DNA of 40,238 bases from Caulobacter sp. (GTDB lineage Bacteria > Pseudomonadota > Alphaproteobacteria > Caulobacterales > Caulobacteraceae): the NCBI GenBank assembly GCA_028291265.1, contig JAQGIK010000033.1:1-40238 (forward strand), read 5' to 3'. Made by a program: the position numbers and the translations under genes. Below, in pieces: positions 16,626 to 26,355 of the stretch. A model generated the notes under the pieces. It did no database searches, was not told the origin of the DNA, and saw only the letters and a list, made by a program, of their open reading frames with translations. Every line of letters starts with the position of its first letter. Within the stretch, counting starts at the first letter, position 1.

Positions 16626-18101
16626 CTAAGGCCCCGGCGGTCGGGGGATCGGCACATACGGAATCGCCGGCCCCGTGCGGTCGGCGATCCATTGCACGCC
16701 CTGCAGCCCGGGGATGAACAGATAGGCGCTGCCGCGGGTGGTGATCAGGTTGTTCATCGTCAGGTGCGGCCGCCAGGGGAATTTCGGCGGGTCGGACGGG
16801 GTCGACAGGTAGAACTGCGCCGGCTGCGGATTGCCGTTGGCGTCGGGTGGCGCATAGGTCCCCAGCAGCGGGTCGGTGGTGTCGAGAACCGGGCCAAAGC
16901 CGTTCGGGCTATTGATCCAGGTGTCCATGACGAACTCGAACTGCACGTTCAGGCTGGCGCCCATGAACAGGCCCATCAGTCCCCGCTCACCGGTGTCCCG
17001 GTTCTCCGCCACGTAGGGCCGTTGGTAGGGCATGGCGCGGCGCATGATGCGGCGCGTGACCGGCGGGGACTCGCGCAGCGTGCTGTTTCGGGCGTTGGCG
17101 CGGCGGATATGGGAGCCGTAGGGGCATATCTGGCCGACGTCCTTGGGGTCGTACTGGAAGTTGTTCCGCTGGTCGCGCGGCAGGTCCGGCGGCGGCGTGT
17201 CGCCGTGGATGTTGAACAGGGCCAGCGGCGTGCCGTTCGGCCAGCGGCCGCACATCTTGGCCTTGATCGCGTCCCGGATCAGGTCCTTGTTCGTCATGCC
17301 GAAGGCCGTGCCGAAGTCATCGACCAGCGGATCGATCTGGGCCTCGAAGAGGTCGACGTCCTGCTTGAGCATGCGGAAGGCGGCGAAGGTGCCGTACTGG
17401 CCGAGCAGGGGCGGGGTCGGGGCCGGCGCGCGCACCGGCGACTTGTTCGGATCGACGACCCCCAGCATGAAGGCGCCGGGATCGGCCTCGTCCTGGCCGC
17501 CGTCGACCTTGTTGAACGGGCTGCCGACGATGTTCGGCTGGGCGATGCTGTCGCGGTAGCCGAAATAGATCTGGTCGTCCGGCAGGGCCTGGGTATCCAG
17601 GGCGCCGGCGGGATCGTAGGACCCGAAGCCCGCCTCGAACCGCTTCGCCAGGTCGATCGATGCGGTCTCGAGGTCCTCCTCGCTGTCGGTGAACAGCATC
17701 AGCATGACGTCGAAGTCCTGGTCGTCGACGATCCAGTGTTTCGGATCGCTGTCGCAGACATCGCCGATCAAGGTGGCGCTCTGGGCTGAGCCCCAGACGA
17801 AGGGGTTGGAGTCTGAGTTCTGGAAGCTGTTCAGGCTGTCCTGGTCGACGCCCAGCCTGTGCAGGCCCCGCCAGGTGAAGCCGATATTCAGCAGGCTGGC
17901 CGGCCTGATCTGCCAGGGCTCGGCCGAGGTGATCTGCGGCGTGCCGTCACCGGTCACCGTCAGCAGGCTGGCGAGGAAGGCCCTCGCCGCCGTCAGGTCG
18001 GCGACCGACAACGGGAAGTAGCGGACGAACGGCTGGCTGTAGCCGCGCAGGACCAGACCCTGAATCCTGTGCAGCGGCCAAGGCGAGGGAATAACGGCCA
18101 T
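16626..18101 (-). CDS. DyP-type heme peroxidase family protein
   Basis: The product is a 491-residue protein without an evident signal peptide. Residues near 180-190 read F-G-Y-R-D-S-I-A-Q-P, matching the GxxDG catalytic region of dye-decolorizing peroxidases (Asp184). C-P-Y-G-S-H-I-R-R-A-N-A-R contains the likely proximal heme ligand His331. R-R-I-M-R-R-A-M-P-Y near 365 supplies the conserved arginines. The C-terminal G-L-M-G-L-F-M-G-A and D-P-L-L-G segments are also typical. Such enzymes oxidise dyes, phenols or other substrates with hydrogen peroxide. Physiological substrate unknown. The gene follows a 149-residue gene by 15 bases, so they form an operon. A broken paralog lies immediately downstream. 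Confidence 0.85.
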   Translation of the reverse strand: MAVIPSPWPLHRIQGLVLRGYSQPFVRYFPLSVADLTAARAFLASLLTVTGDGTPQITSAEPWQIRPASLLNIGFTWRGLHRLGVDQDSLNSFQNSDSNPFVWGSAQSATLIGDVCDSDPKHWIVDDQDFDVMLMLFTDSEEDLETASIDLAKRFEAGFGSYDPAGALDTQALPDDQIYFGYRDSIAQPNIVGSPFNKVDGGQDEADPGAFMLGVVDPNKSPVRAPAPTPPLLGQYGTFAAFRMLKQDVDLFEAQIDPLVDDFGTAFGMTNKDLIRDAIKAKMCGRWPNGTPLALFNIHGDTPPPDLPRDQRNNFQYDPKDVGQICPYGSHIRRANARNSTLRESPPVTRRIMRRAMPYQRPYVAENRDTGERGLMGLFMGASLNVQFEFVMDTWINSPNGFGPVLDTTDPLLGTYAPPDANGNPQPAQFYLSTPSDPPKFPWRPHLTMNNLITTRGSAYLFIPGLQGVQWIADRTGPAIPYVPIPRPPGP

Positions 18102-18116
18102 CGGCCCGCGCCGCCG

Positions 18117-18566
18117 TCAGCCAGGGCCCATCGCGCCGATGATCTGGTTGACGCTGTAGCTGTAGGCCTGGACGAAGGTCGTCTTGTAGAGCAGGCCGCT
18201 CGTACCCTGGTTGAGATCGTTGGCCTTCACGAAGGCGACGAACGCATCCATGTGATCCTTCACATGGCCATTGTTGGCGACCATGTACTGCAGGCCGACG
18301 ATGCCGGCGGCAGCCTTGTCGAAGCCGTCGGAGTTGGCGTTGACCAGGTCGATTATGTATTTGCTGAACTCCTCGTCATAGACGGTGGTCAGCAACAGCT
18401 TCTGGTTGCCGTCGGCGGCGGGCGGCAGCGAGGCCAGCCAGACGTAGTGCAGGATGGTGGGGCCCGTCGTCGCGACGGGCGTGAAAGCCGTCTTCAGGCC
18501 ATCGCTCGCCTCCGGCGGAGATGCACCCGGGGCAACCTCGAAAATCAGCGAAAGTCCGTTTGCCAT
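18117..18566 (-). CDS. Small partner protein of the DyP-type peroxidase, unknown function
   Basis: The product is a 149-residue protein with no signal peptide. A pattern of beta strand (ILHYVWLASLP), strand (KLLLTTVYD) and helix (EEFSKYIIDLVNANSDGFDKA) near residues 38-85 resembles the ferredoxin-like alpha/beta-barrel half-domain found in heme peroxidases of the DyP and chlorite dismutase superfamily. The L-L-x-T-T-V-Y-D-E-E-F-x-x-Y-I motif in particular recalls lines of the type 'LLF-x-D-FD'. That fold call is inference. It is 15 bases upstream of the peroxidase and surely co-transcribed, which suggests a subunit, substrate-binding or helper role. The 5' region holds a short palindrome. Confidence 0.7.
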   Translation of the reverse strand: MANGLSLIFEVAPGASPPEASDGLKTAFTPVATTGPTILHYVWLASLPPAADGNQKLLLTTVYDEEFSKYIIDLVNANSDGFDKAAAGIVGLQYMVANNGHVKDHMDAFVAFVKANDLNQGTSGLLYKTTFVQAYSYSVNQIIGAMGPG

Positions 18567-18625
18567 TGTCGTCGTCCCCTAATGTTCAGGAGAGACAATT
18601 ACAGGTTGTTACTATGAAAGCTAGT

Positions 18626-18639
18626 GGCTCAGTTGAGCC
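18626..18639. repeat. Perfect 14-base palindromic hairpin GGCTCA-GT-TGAGCC
   Basis: Six paired bases with a two-base centre lie between the FliN-like gene (which ends at 18652 on the reverse strand) and the peroxidase operon start at 18566. It could be an operator for the peroxidase operon or part of a weak terminator for the gene upstream. No T-run follows on the reverse strand. Confidence 0.4.
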
Positions 18640-18651
18640 GCGTCCGGGGGG

Positions 18652-18906
18652 CTAGGACGAGCCGCCGGCCATGAAGTCGTAGACGTCGGCGGCGCGGGTC
18701 ACGGCGATGCTGATCTTGTCGTCGTTGATCTGGATCTCGCCGCGGGCGACGGGATGGTTGTTGGCCAGGATCCAGACCTCGTCGGTGGCCTTGGCGTCCA
18801 GCGGGATGACCGCGCCGCGGCCCATGCGCAGCAGCTGCGCCATGGGCAGCTGCGAGCGGCCCAGGACCACGGAAATCTCGACGTTGACCGACTTGACCTG
18901 GCTCAC
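18652..18906 (-). CDS. FliN/SpoA-domain protein (flagellar motor switch type)
   Basis: The product is a small protein of about 84 residues made almost entirely of one SpoA (surface presentation of antigens) domain. It reads [12 protein letters not shown], then [13 protein letters not shown], then [12 protein letters not shown], the hallmark order of FliN C-terminal domains. FliN forms the lower rim of the flagellar C-ring. Whether this copy is the true FliN or a stand-alone relative cannot be told, since no other flagellar gene is nearby. The start is uncertain. GTG 18906 has GAGGGG eleven bases upstream. ATG 18933 or 18960 would extend it, and 18960 would collide with the lipB start on the other strand. 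Confidence 0.75.
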   Translation of the reverse strand: MSQVKSVNVEISVVLGRSQLPMAQLLRMGRGAVIPLDAKATDEVWILANNHPVARGEIQINDDKISIAVTRAADVYDFMAGGSS

Positions 18907-18958
18907 TGAGACCACAACCCCTCGCGCAAACATCACGCAGGCCCCACATTGGCCCGAC

Positions 18959-19681
18959 ATGCTTGATCACCTGTTAAGTTCGGACGGCGCGACGCCGCTT
19001 TTCGGCCGCGAGGACGGCCTGGCGGCCGGCTGGGCCGTGTCGTCCGCGCCGGTGGCCTATCCCGACGCCGTGGCGGCCATGGAACAGCGGGCCGCCGACA
19101 TCGCCGAGGGGCGGGCAGGGGAACTGGTCTGGCTGCTGGAGCATCCGCCGCTCTACACCGCCGGCGTCTCGGCCAAGGCCGGCGACCTGCTGGACGGTGC
19201 GCGGTTCCCGGTCTTCGAGAGCGGCCGGGGCGGGCAGTACACCTACCACGGGCCGGGCCAGCGGGTGGCCTATGTGATGCTCGACCTGACCCGGCGCGGG
19301 CGCGACGTGCGGGCCTTCGTCACGGCGCTGGAGACCTGGGTGATCGGGGCGCTGGGCGCCTTCAACGTCACCGGCGAGCTGCGCGACGGCCGGGTCGGCG
19401 TCTGGGTCGAGCGCAAGGGCCCGGGCTGGTCGCGGGAGGACAAGATCGCGGCGGTGGGGGTGAAACTGCGCCGCTGGGTCAGCTTCCACGGCATCAGCCT
19501 GAACGTCGAGCCGGACCTCGCCCACTTCGACGGCATCGTGCCCTGCGGCGTCACCGAGCATGGGGTGACGAGCTTGGTCGACCTCGGCCTGCCGGTGACC
19601 ATGGACGAGGCCGACGCGGCCCTCAAGGCGAGCTTCGAGAAGGTGTTCGGCGCCGTCAGCGAAGCCGCGGCGCCGATCTGA
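18959..19681 (+). CDS. lipB: Octanoyl-[acyl-carrier-protein]:protein N-octanoyltransferase LipB
   Basis: The product is a 240-residue enzyme. It transfers octanoyl groups from acyl-carrier protein to lipoyl domains, the first step of lipoate assembly. Recognisable parts are [11 protein letters not shown] (about 61-71), [12 protein letters not shown] near 90-102, the catalytic-pair lysine in A-V-G-V-K-L-R-R-W (Lys169) and the acyl-accepting Cys196 in [12 protein letters not shown]. All catalytic residues are present and length is normal for alphaproteobacteria. The ATG lies one base from a possible reverse-strand start of the FliN-like gene, so both promoters must lie within the opposite gene or in the short gap. 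Confidence 0.95.
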   Translation: MLDHLLSSDGATPLFGREDGLAAGWAVSSAPVAYPDAVAAMEQRAADIAEGRAGELVWLLEHPPLYTAGVSAKAGDLLDGARFPVFESGRGGQYTYHGPGQRVAYVMLDLTRRGRDVRAFVTALETWVIGALGAFNVTGELRDGRVGVWVERKGPGWSREDKIAAVGVKLRRWVSFHGISLNVEPDLAHFDGIVPCGVTEHGVTSLVDLGLPVTMDEADAALKASFEKVFGAVSEAAAPI

Positions 19682-19682
19682 C

Positions 19683-20048
19683 CTACTTGCCGGCCTGACA
19701 GGCTTTCCACAGCTGGAACGCCTTGCGGTCGCCGCCGCCGCGGACGATCTTTTCGCCCCAGCCGAAGACGCTCTCGGCTTCCTGCGCGCCTTCGTTGAGC
19801 CACAGGACCTGGGTCGACGGATCGACGATGAATTCCATGTCGGTGTCGGCCCCAACGGCGACCTTGCCGCAGACCTTGCCGTCGGCCCCGACCTTCACCT
19901 TGCGGTATTTCACCTTGTCGGTCTTGGCGTACTGCTTGGCGATATCGACGCCGGCCTGGGCTTCGGGGCTCAGGACTTCTTCGGCGGCAAGCGCGGCGCC
20001 GGCGGACAGGGTGAGGGCCAGGACGGCGGCGGCGGTGACGAAACGCAT
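19683..20048 (-). CDS. Small secreted protein with heme/sensor-like 'cache' flavour, unknown function
   Basis: The product is a 121-residue protein with a clear signal peptide (M-R-F-V-T-A-A-A-V-L-A-L-T-L, cleavage after ALA near residue 22). The mature part is rich in Lys and Gly, with V-K-V-G-A-D-G-K-V-C-G-K-V and a second Cys near the end (W-K-A-C-Q), which could form a disulfide in the periplasm. It is not assigned to a family. The frame is open further upstream, but ATG 20048 gives the signal peptide. It is followed 17 bases upstream on the same strand by a DUF805 gene, so it may be co-expressed with that gene. The stop is two bases from the lipB stop. Confidence 0.75.
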   Translation of the reverse strand: MRFVTAAAVLALTLSAGAALAAEEVLSPEAQAGVDIAKQYAKTDKVKYRKVKVGADGKVCGKVAVGADTDMEFIVDPSTQVLWLNEGAQEAESVFGWGEKIVRGGGDRKAFQLWKACQAGK

Positions 20049-20065
20049 GTTGAACAGCTCCAGTA

Positions 20066-20464
20066 TCAGGCGGTTTTCAGCGGGCTCTGCCCGAAACGAT
20101 TGGCCCCGGCCTCGCCCGGCATGACGCCCAGCTCGACCACGGCCCAGATCACGATGGCCGAGAACACGAAATCGAAAAAGCCCTGCGGCCAGGGAAAGAC
20201 GGCGATGACCGCCAGAATGATCAGCCCGGCCCACCAGCCCGACCGCCCCCGGTCATGCAGCCGCTTGGCCAGCAGGCAGCAGCCGCTGATCAGCAGCACC
20301 GGATAGACCACCCAGCCGGTCAGCCACTGCACGGGCCCGGGGGTGATCAGGAAGTAGAGGAAGGCGACCCCAAACAGCAGGGCGCTGCAGATGATGAAGG
20401 GGGTGCGCGCCAGCCGTCCCGTCGAGGAGAAGAACAGCTCCGCCCAGTCCGTTTGGCCGTTCAT
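20066..20464 (-). CDS. DUF805 family membrane protein (first of two)
   Basis: The product is a 132-residue inner-membrane protein with about four helices. The DUF805 pattern is present: G-R-L-A-R-T-P-F after the N-terminus (residues 16-23), then A-K-R-L-H-D-R-G-R-S-G-W-W near residue 66-78, and a C-terminal N-R-F-G-Q-S-P. Members of this family are found widely and have no established activity. It lies between the small secreted protein and a second DUF805 gene on the same strand. Confidence 0.85.
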   Translation of the reverse strand: MNGQTDWAELFFSSTGRLARTPFIICSALLFGVAFLYFLITPGPVQWLTGWVVYPVLLISGCCLLAKRLHDRGRSGWWAGLIILAVIAVFPWPQGFFDFVFSAIVIWAVVELGVMPGEAGANRFGQSPLKTA

Positions 20465-20519
20465 TCGCCCTGCCTGCTCCGACTCATCGCTGAGGCACGC
20501 GTGCCTCGGTCGGTCCTAT

Positions 20520-20930
20520 CTAGGCGAGCGCGGCGTCTTCGGAAAGCGCATCACTGTCGCGGGCCGGGCCGTAGCGATTGTCGTCGGCCTCGCCGGGGCC
20601 GGCGACCAGGCTGAGGAACAGCCAGAGCTGGCCGATCACCGGCGGCATGGCGAACATCAGCATCAGGCCGCTGAGGCCCCGGTCGTGGCAGCGCTTGACG
20701 GCCGCGGCCAGGGAAATCCAGACCGCGTGGCCGGCGGCGAGGTATCCGCCGACGTTGACCACCGCCTCCCACATCCCGCGCACCCCGGTCTGGCTGGCGA
20801 AGCCGGCGCCGCCGATGACGATGAGGATGAAGGTGAAGAAGTACCAGCCGACGAAGACGCCGATCTGGGTCAGCACGAATTCGCGCCGGCCGATGCGACC
20901 CTCGAGACTGTAGAGATGCGGAACGCCCAT
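20520..20930 (-). CDS. DUF805 family membrane protein (second of two)
   Basis: The product is a 136-residue membrane protein if ATG 20930 is used (ATG 20960 adds ten residues). L-E-G-R-I-G-R-R-E-F near the start, about three to four hydrophobic helices, then V-K-R-C-H-D-R-G-L-S-G-L in the middle and D-N-R-Y-G-P near the end give the DUF805 signature. The W-W after the GRSG-type motif of the first copy is replaced by LM here, so the copies have diverged. Function unknown. The shorter start is chosen because family members usually begin a few residues before L-x-G-R-I-G-R. Confidence 0.8.
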   Translation of the reverse strand: MGVPHLYSLEGRIGRREFVLTQIGVFVGWYFFTFILIVIGGAGFASQTGVRGMWEAVVNVGGYLAAGHAVWISLAAAVKRCHDRGLSGLMLMFAMPPVIGQLWLFLSLVAGPGEADDNRYGPARDSDALSEDAALA

Positions 20931-21057
20931 ATCCGTTGCACCCGTCCTGAACGGAGGCATAACGCCGCTCGGCGCGGATTCGATGCGTCGTCCGCCGCAT
21001 CGAGCGGCGAGCTGTCGCAGACTTGCAACAGGTCGGGTCGGGAAGGGTTCCCTCGCC

Positions 21058-23034
<1,977 letters not shown>

Positions 23035-23187
23035 CGACCGGACAGGCCCCTTGCGCGCATGGTTCTTGCGCGATGCGGGTTAGACCGACGACGGCGCGTT
23101 GGCAACGGCGACGCTAGGTCAGCATCGCTCGTGCGCACCCCCATTTTGATGTTGCGAGGCAGTCGCGGTTATAGCAGTTGTGACAGA

Positions 23188-23910
23188 ATGAATCTTTCAT
23201 TCAGCCGGCGCTTGCCGGTTTACCTTCTAGCCGCGACGACTGTGCTGTCGGTGGTGCTGTTCCCGTGGACCAAGACCGCTCGCCTCTGGCTGTCCGGCGA
23301 GACCGGCCTGGTCGAGATCGCCACCGTGGTTCTGGCCCTATGGGGCATGGTCACGGCGGGCCAGGTCGTCGCCGACTACAGGCGCCTGCCGCACAGGATC
23401 CTGATCCCCTGGTTCGCCCTGTTCATCGTCGGCCTGTTCTTCTTCGCCGGCGAGGAGGCCAGCTGGGGCCAGAGCTGGTTCCATTGGGCGACGCCGGCCG
23501 ACTACGCGGCGATCAACCGCCAGGGCGAGACCAACCTGCACAACCTCTCCTCGCTCAGCGAGGAACTGCCCAAGACCCTGCTGCTGGTGGCCGCTTTGCT
23601 CGGCGGCATCATCTGGCCGATCTGGGCCCACTTCAAGAAGGTCGGACCCTACCTGACGACCGGCTGGTTCAGCTGGATCTGGCCGACCAGCCTGATCTGG
23701 CCGGCCGCCGCCCTGACCTGGGTCATGCGCATCGTCGAGCGGATCCTGGTCAACACCGACCTCGAGGACGCCTACATCTTCGGGCACGCCCTGCGGCCGG
23801 TCTACATCGCCACCCGCGAGAGCATCGAGCTCTACGCCGTGGTCTTCATCCTGGCCTACCTCTGGGATGTGCGGCGGCGGATGAAGGGCGAGGGCGCCGG
23901 CGGGGCCTGA
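23188..23910 (+). CDS. Multi-pass membrane protein with conserved GEExSWGQ motif, unknown function
   Basis: The product is a 240-residue protein with about six hydrophobic helices. The most striking part is F-A-G-E-E-A-S-W-G-Q-S-W-F-H-W-A-T-P near residues 87-105 and, just after, N-R-Q-G-E-T-N-L-H-N-L. I recall this combination of two glutamates, tryptophans and His/Asn from a broad group of unnamed bacterial membrane proteins. The acidic and His residues between helices could bind metal or form an active site, but I know of no demonstrated function. ATG 23188 gives the signal-anchor start MNLSFSRRLP. The gene is divergent from pccA, with 153 bases between. Confidence 0.7.
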   Translation: MNLSFSRRLPVYLLAATTVLSVVLFPWTKTARLWLSGETGLVEIATVVLALWGMVTAGQVVADYRRLPHRILIPWFALFIVGLFFFAGEEASWGQSWFHWATPADYAAINRQGETNLHNLSSLSEELPKTLLLVAALLGGIIWPIWAHFKKVGPYLTTGWFSWIWPTSLIWPAAALTWVMRIVERILVNTDLEDAYIFGHALRPVYIATRESIELYAVVFILAYLWDVRRRMKGEGAGGA

Positions 23911-23970
23911 TCACGACGGGTTGGCCTTTCGGATGATTGCGCATCGGCGCGGCCGCCCTAGATTGGTGGG

Positions 23971-24450
23971 ATGACCGACACAGCCAACCGCCCCGCCACC
24001 GGTTTCGACCTGACCCCGCCCAGCGAGGCCGAACGCCAGGTCCTGGAAGCCGACCTCAACCAGGAAGAACGCGACGTCCTGCTGCACCACGGCACCGAGG
24101 CGCCGTTCTGTGGCGGGCTGCTCGGCGAGAAGCGGCCCGGCGCCTACTGCTGCCGCCTCTGCGGCCTGCCGCTGTTCAAGTTCGAGACCAAGTTCGAGAG
24201 CGGCACCGGCTGGCCCAGCTTCTACGCCCCTATCAACGAGGCCAACGTGAAGGCTGTCGAAGACCGCAGCTACGGCATGCGCCGGGTCGAGACCCGCTGC
24301 GCCCGCTGCGACAGCCACCAGGGCCACGTCTTCCCCGACGGGCCGCCGCCGACCGGCCTGCGCTACTGCATCAACTCGGTGTCGCTGGAGTTCGTCGGGG
24401 CAGGGGAGGCGCTGCGCGATCCATTGAAACGCGGCGACGGAAACGCCTAG
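23971..24450 (+). CDS. msrB: Peptide-methionine (R)-S-oxide reductase MsrB
   Basis: The product is a 159-residue cytoplasmic repair enzyme that reduces the R-isomer of methionine sulfoxide. It has two CxxC zinc pairs (C-R-L-C-G and C-A-R-C-D), the family core F-E-S-G-T-G-W-P-S-F-Y, the segment R-R-V-E-T-R-C and H-Q-G-H-V-F-x-D-G, and the catalytic Cys133 in R-Y-C-I-N-S-V-S-L-E-F. All expected residues are present and length is normal. It starts about 60 bases after the membrane gene and is followed by three secreted paralogs, which may or may not be co-expressed. Confidence 0.95.
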   Translation: MTDTANRPATGFDLTPPSEAERQVLEADLNQEERDVLLHHGTEAPFCGGLLGEKRPGAYCCRLCGLPLFKFETKFESGTGWPSFYAPINEANVKAVEDRSYGMRRVETRCARCDSHQGHVFPDGPPPTGLRYCINSVSLEFVGAGEALRDPLKRGDGNA

Positions 24451-24482
24451 CCGCATCGTCGCGAAGACAGGAGAGGCGAAGC

Positions 24483-25097
24483 ATGTTTAGGAGGAGGCTC
24501 AAGTCTGGAGTCTCCCAAGTGCAAAGACGCGCCTTCCTGATCACCGGCATGGCCGCCGGCCTCGCCACCGCCGCGGAAGCGGCCGATGTCGCCAACGAGG
24601 GCTTCACCGGCTTCTCTGGCGCCGGCGCCATCCCGCTGGAACGCCAGACGGCGGTGCTGAAGAACAAGAGCCGCGATCCGGTCGGCGCCGTCATGGTGAA
24701 CTTCTATCAGCTGTGGGGGTCGGCCAGCCGGGTCCGCTTTACCGTCGCGACGGTCCCGTCCTTCGTCGTCAACGGCCCGGCCGACGCCGATCCGCAAGCG
24801 CGCTACGGGTTGTTCCGCCTGACGGTGGCCAAGGGCGCGCGCCATCTGCAGACCGGTCGGACGTTCCCGAATGGCCGGACCAACCTGAACATCCAGAGCC
24901 GCTCGAAAGTCCCCTTCACCGCCAGCCGCTACGGCGCGGATTTCTTCAAGCTCGACCTTGCCGAGCCGCTGACGGCCGGCGAGTACGCCTGGACCATCAC
25001 GCCGACCCTGGCCACCAAGTTCGACGGCGTCACCGACGGCTTCGGCGGCAAGACCGGCGATCCGCAGCACGGGGTGTTCGCTTTCGGCGTCGACTAG
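24483..25097 (+). CDS. Secreted FGVD-family paralog 1, unknown function
   Basis: The product is 204 residues long. After a basic N-terminus, a Tat-like or Sec signal (Q-R-R-A-F-L-I-T-G, hydrophobic to A-E-A near 34) precedes a beta-rich mature domain. Shared with the next two genes are a segment S-A-S-R-V-R-F near 77, a Y-G-L-F-R-L-T motif near 108, V-P-F-T-A-S-R-Y-G near 142, L-T-A-G-E-Y near 160 and the exact C-terminus F-G-V-D. The family is not recognised. AGGAG eight bases upstream of the ATG supports the start. The three tandem genes have the same strand and 70-80-base gaps. Confidence 0.72.
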   Translation: MFRRRLKSGVSQVQRRAFLITGMAAGLATAAEAADVANEGFTGFSGAGAIPLERQTAVLKNKSRDPVGAVMVNFYQLWGSASRVRFTVATVPSFVVNGPADADPQARYGLFRLTVAKGARHLQTGRTFPNGRTNLNIQSRSKVPFTASRYGADFFKLDLAEPLTAGEYAWTITPTLATKFDGVTDGFGGKTGDPQHGVFAFGVD

Positions 25098-25176
25098 GCG
25101 TCACAGGACCCCCCATTCCGGGGACGCGCGTCAACGAACACCGGTCCATGCTGGCTCCACATTCCAGGAGCCTGAC

Positions 25177-25740
25177 ATGCACAGACGATCCTTTCTGCTG
25201 AGCGCCGCCGCCGTCGGCCTCGCCTCGCCTGCGTTCGCCGCCAAGGCTCCACCGGCCCCGGATTTCAGCGCCACAGCGGGTGACGCGCCCCTGACCCTCG
25301 AGATACAGGTCGCGGCCTTCAAACAGCAGATGAAGGCCATGGGCTACGGCGGGGCCGACGTCTTCTATGAACTGAAGGGCGCGGCCAGCCCGGTGCGCCT
25401 CAAGGCCGGCCAGACGGTCAGCTTCCTGAGCAAGGAGCCGGCCACCATCGACCCGCAGCAGCGCATCGGCCTGTTCCGCCTGACGACGGTGAAGGCCACC
25501 CGCCGCCTGGCCACGGGCAAGGTCAATCCGCTCGGCTACGGCACCCGCAATGTGAAGAACCAGGCGGCCGTCGCGTTCACGGCCGTCCGCGAAGGCGACC
25601 TCTGGCGGCTCACCCCGACCGAGGCCCTGACAGCCGGCGAGTACGGCCTCGCCCTGGCCCCCAACCTTGGCAACAATACCTGGGGCTGGGGCGGTCGCGG
25701 CGGCGGCAACCAGCCGGTCTGCGCCTTCGGGGTGGACTGA
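25177..25740 (+). CDS. Secreted FGVD-family paralog 2, unknown function
   Basis: The product is 187 residues long, with a signal peptide (H-R-R-S-F-L-L-S-A-A-A, cleavage near AFAA at 23). Common pattern with its neighbours: G-Y-G-G-A-D-V-F-Y-E-L, G-A-A-S-P-V-R-L-K-A, an I-G-L-F-R-L-T motif, V-A-F-T-A, L-T-A-G-E-Y and terminal F-G-V-D. A W-G-W-G-G-R-G-G-G-N insert near the end is unique to this copy. The ATG is preceded by CAGGAG. No enzymatic motif is seen. It looks like a beta-sandwich or lipid/carbohydrate-binding type domain, but that is guesswork. Confidence 0.72.
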   Translation: MHRRSFLLSAAAVGLASPAFAAKAPPAPDFSATAGDAPLTLEIQVAAFKQQMKAMGYGGADVFYELKGAASPVRLKAGQTVSFLSKEPATIDPQQRIGLFRLTTVKATRRLATGKVNPLGYGTRNVKNQAAVAFTAVREGDLWRLTPTEALTAGEYGLALAPNLGNNTWGWGGRGGGNQPVCAFGVD

Positions 25741-25818
25741 TCCGGCATGTGAACAACGTTACTGGACATTGCGCTGGCCGACTGTTCCCCTTCCTGTTGC
25801 AGGGCCGGAGGGCTGACC

Positions 25819-26355
25819 ATGAACCGACGCACTTTCGTACTGGCGGCTGGCGCCTCGGGGCTGGCCGGCGGCGCTTGGGCGGCTCCGGCTATCGGGCCTG
25901 AGTATCGGGATGTGTTTGCCGGGCTCGGGCCTGGAAACACGCTGATCGATCTCGAGCGGCAGGTGCCCAAGGCCAAGACCCGGCTCAAGGGTCTGGGGTT
26001 TGGCGGCGCCGACGCCTACTACGAGCTGACCGGGGCGGCGAGCCCTGTCCGCTTCAAGGCGGGCGCCGTGCCGCCGCTCGTGGTCAGGGTCGCCTCGCAG
26101 GAGGAGGACCCAATGGGCATCATCCAGTTCTTCAAGCTTCAGGTGGTCAAGAATACGCGCCGACTGGTCGCGGTCCGGGTCAACGCCATGGGTGTCGGCG
26201 GAGGGACAACGGGCAATGAGTTTTCCGTGCCGTTCACGGCGCGCAAGCACGGGTCATCTTTCTTCCTGGTCAAGCCGCAGGGCGCGCTGGCCCCTGGCGA
26301 GTACGGAATCAGCCTGACGACCGCCGCGGCCGGCTACCTGTTTGGCGTCGACTAG
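25819..26355 (+). CDS. Secreted FGVD-family paralog 3, unknown function
   Basis: The product is 178 residues long, with the signal N-R-R-T-F-V-L-A-A-G-A-S-G-L-A-G-G (cleavage near AWA at 23). The mature part again has G-F-G-G-A-D-A-Y-Y-E-L, G-A-A-S-P-V-R-F-K-A, V-P-F-T-A-R-K-H-G, L-A-P-G-E-Y-G-I and the terminus F-G-V-D. It is the shortest copy. A GGAGG site lies just upstream. Its TAG stop shares CTAG with the stop of the convergent membrane-protein gene, so the array ends there without space for a terminator. Confidence 0.72.
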   Translation: MNRRTFVLAAGASGLAGGAWAAPAIGPEYRDVFAGLGPGNTLIDLERQVPKAKTRLKGLGFGGADAYYELTGAASPVRFKAGAVPPLVVRVASQEEDPMGIIQFFKLQVVKNTRRLVAVRVNAMGVGGGTTGNEFSVPFTARKHGSSFFLVKPQGALAPGEYGISLTTAAAGYLFGVD

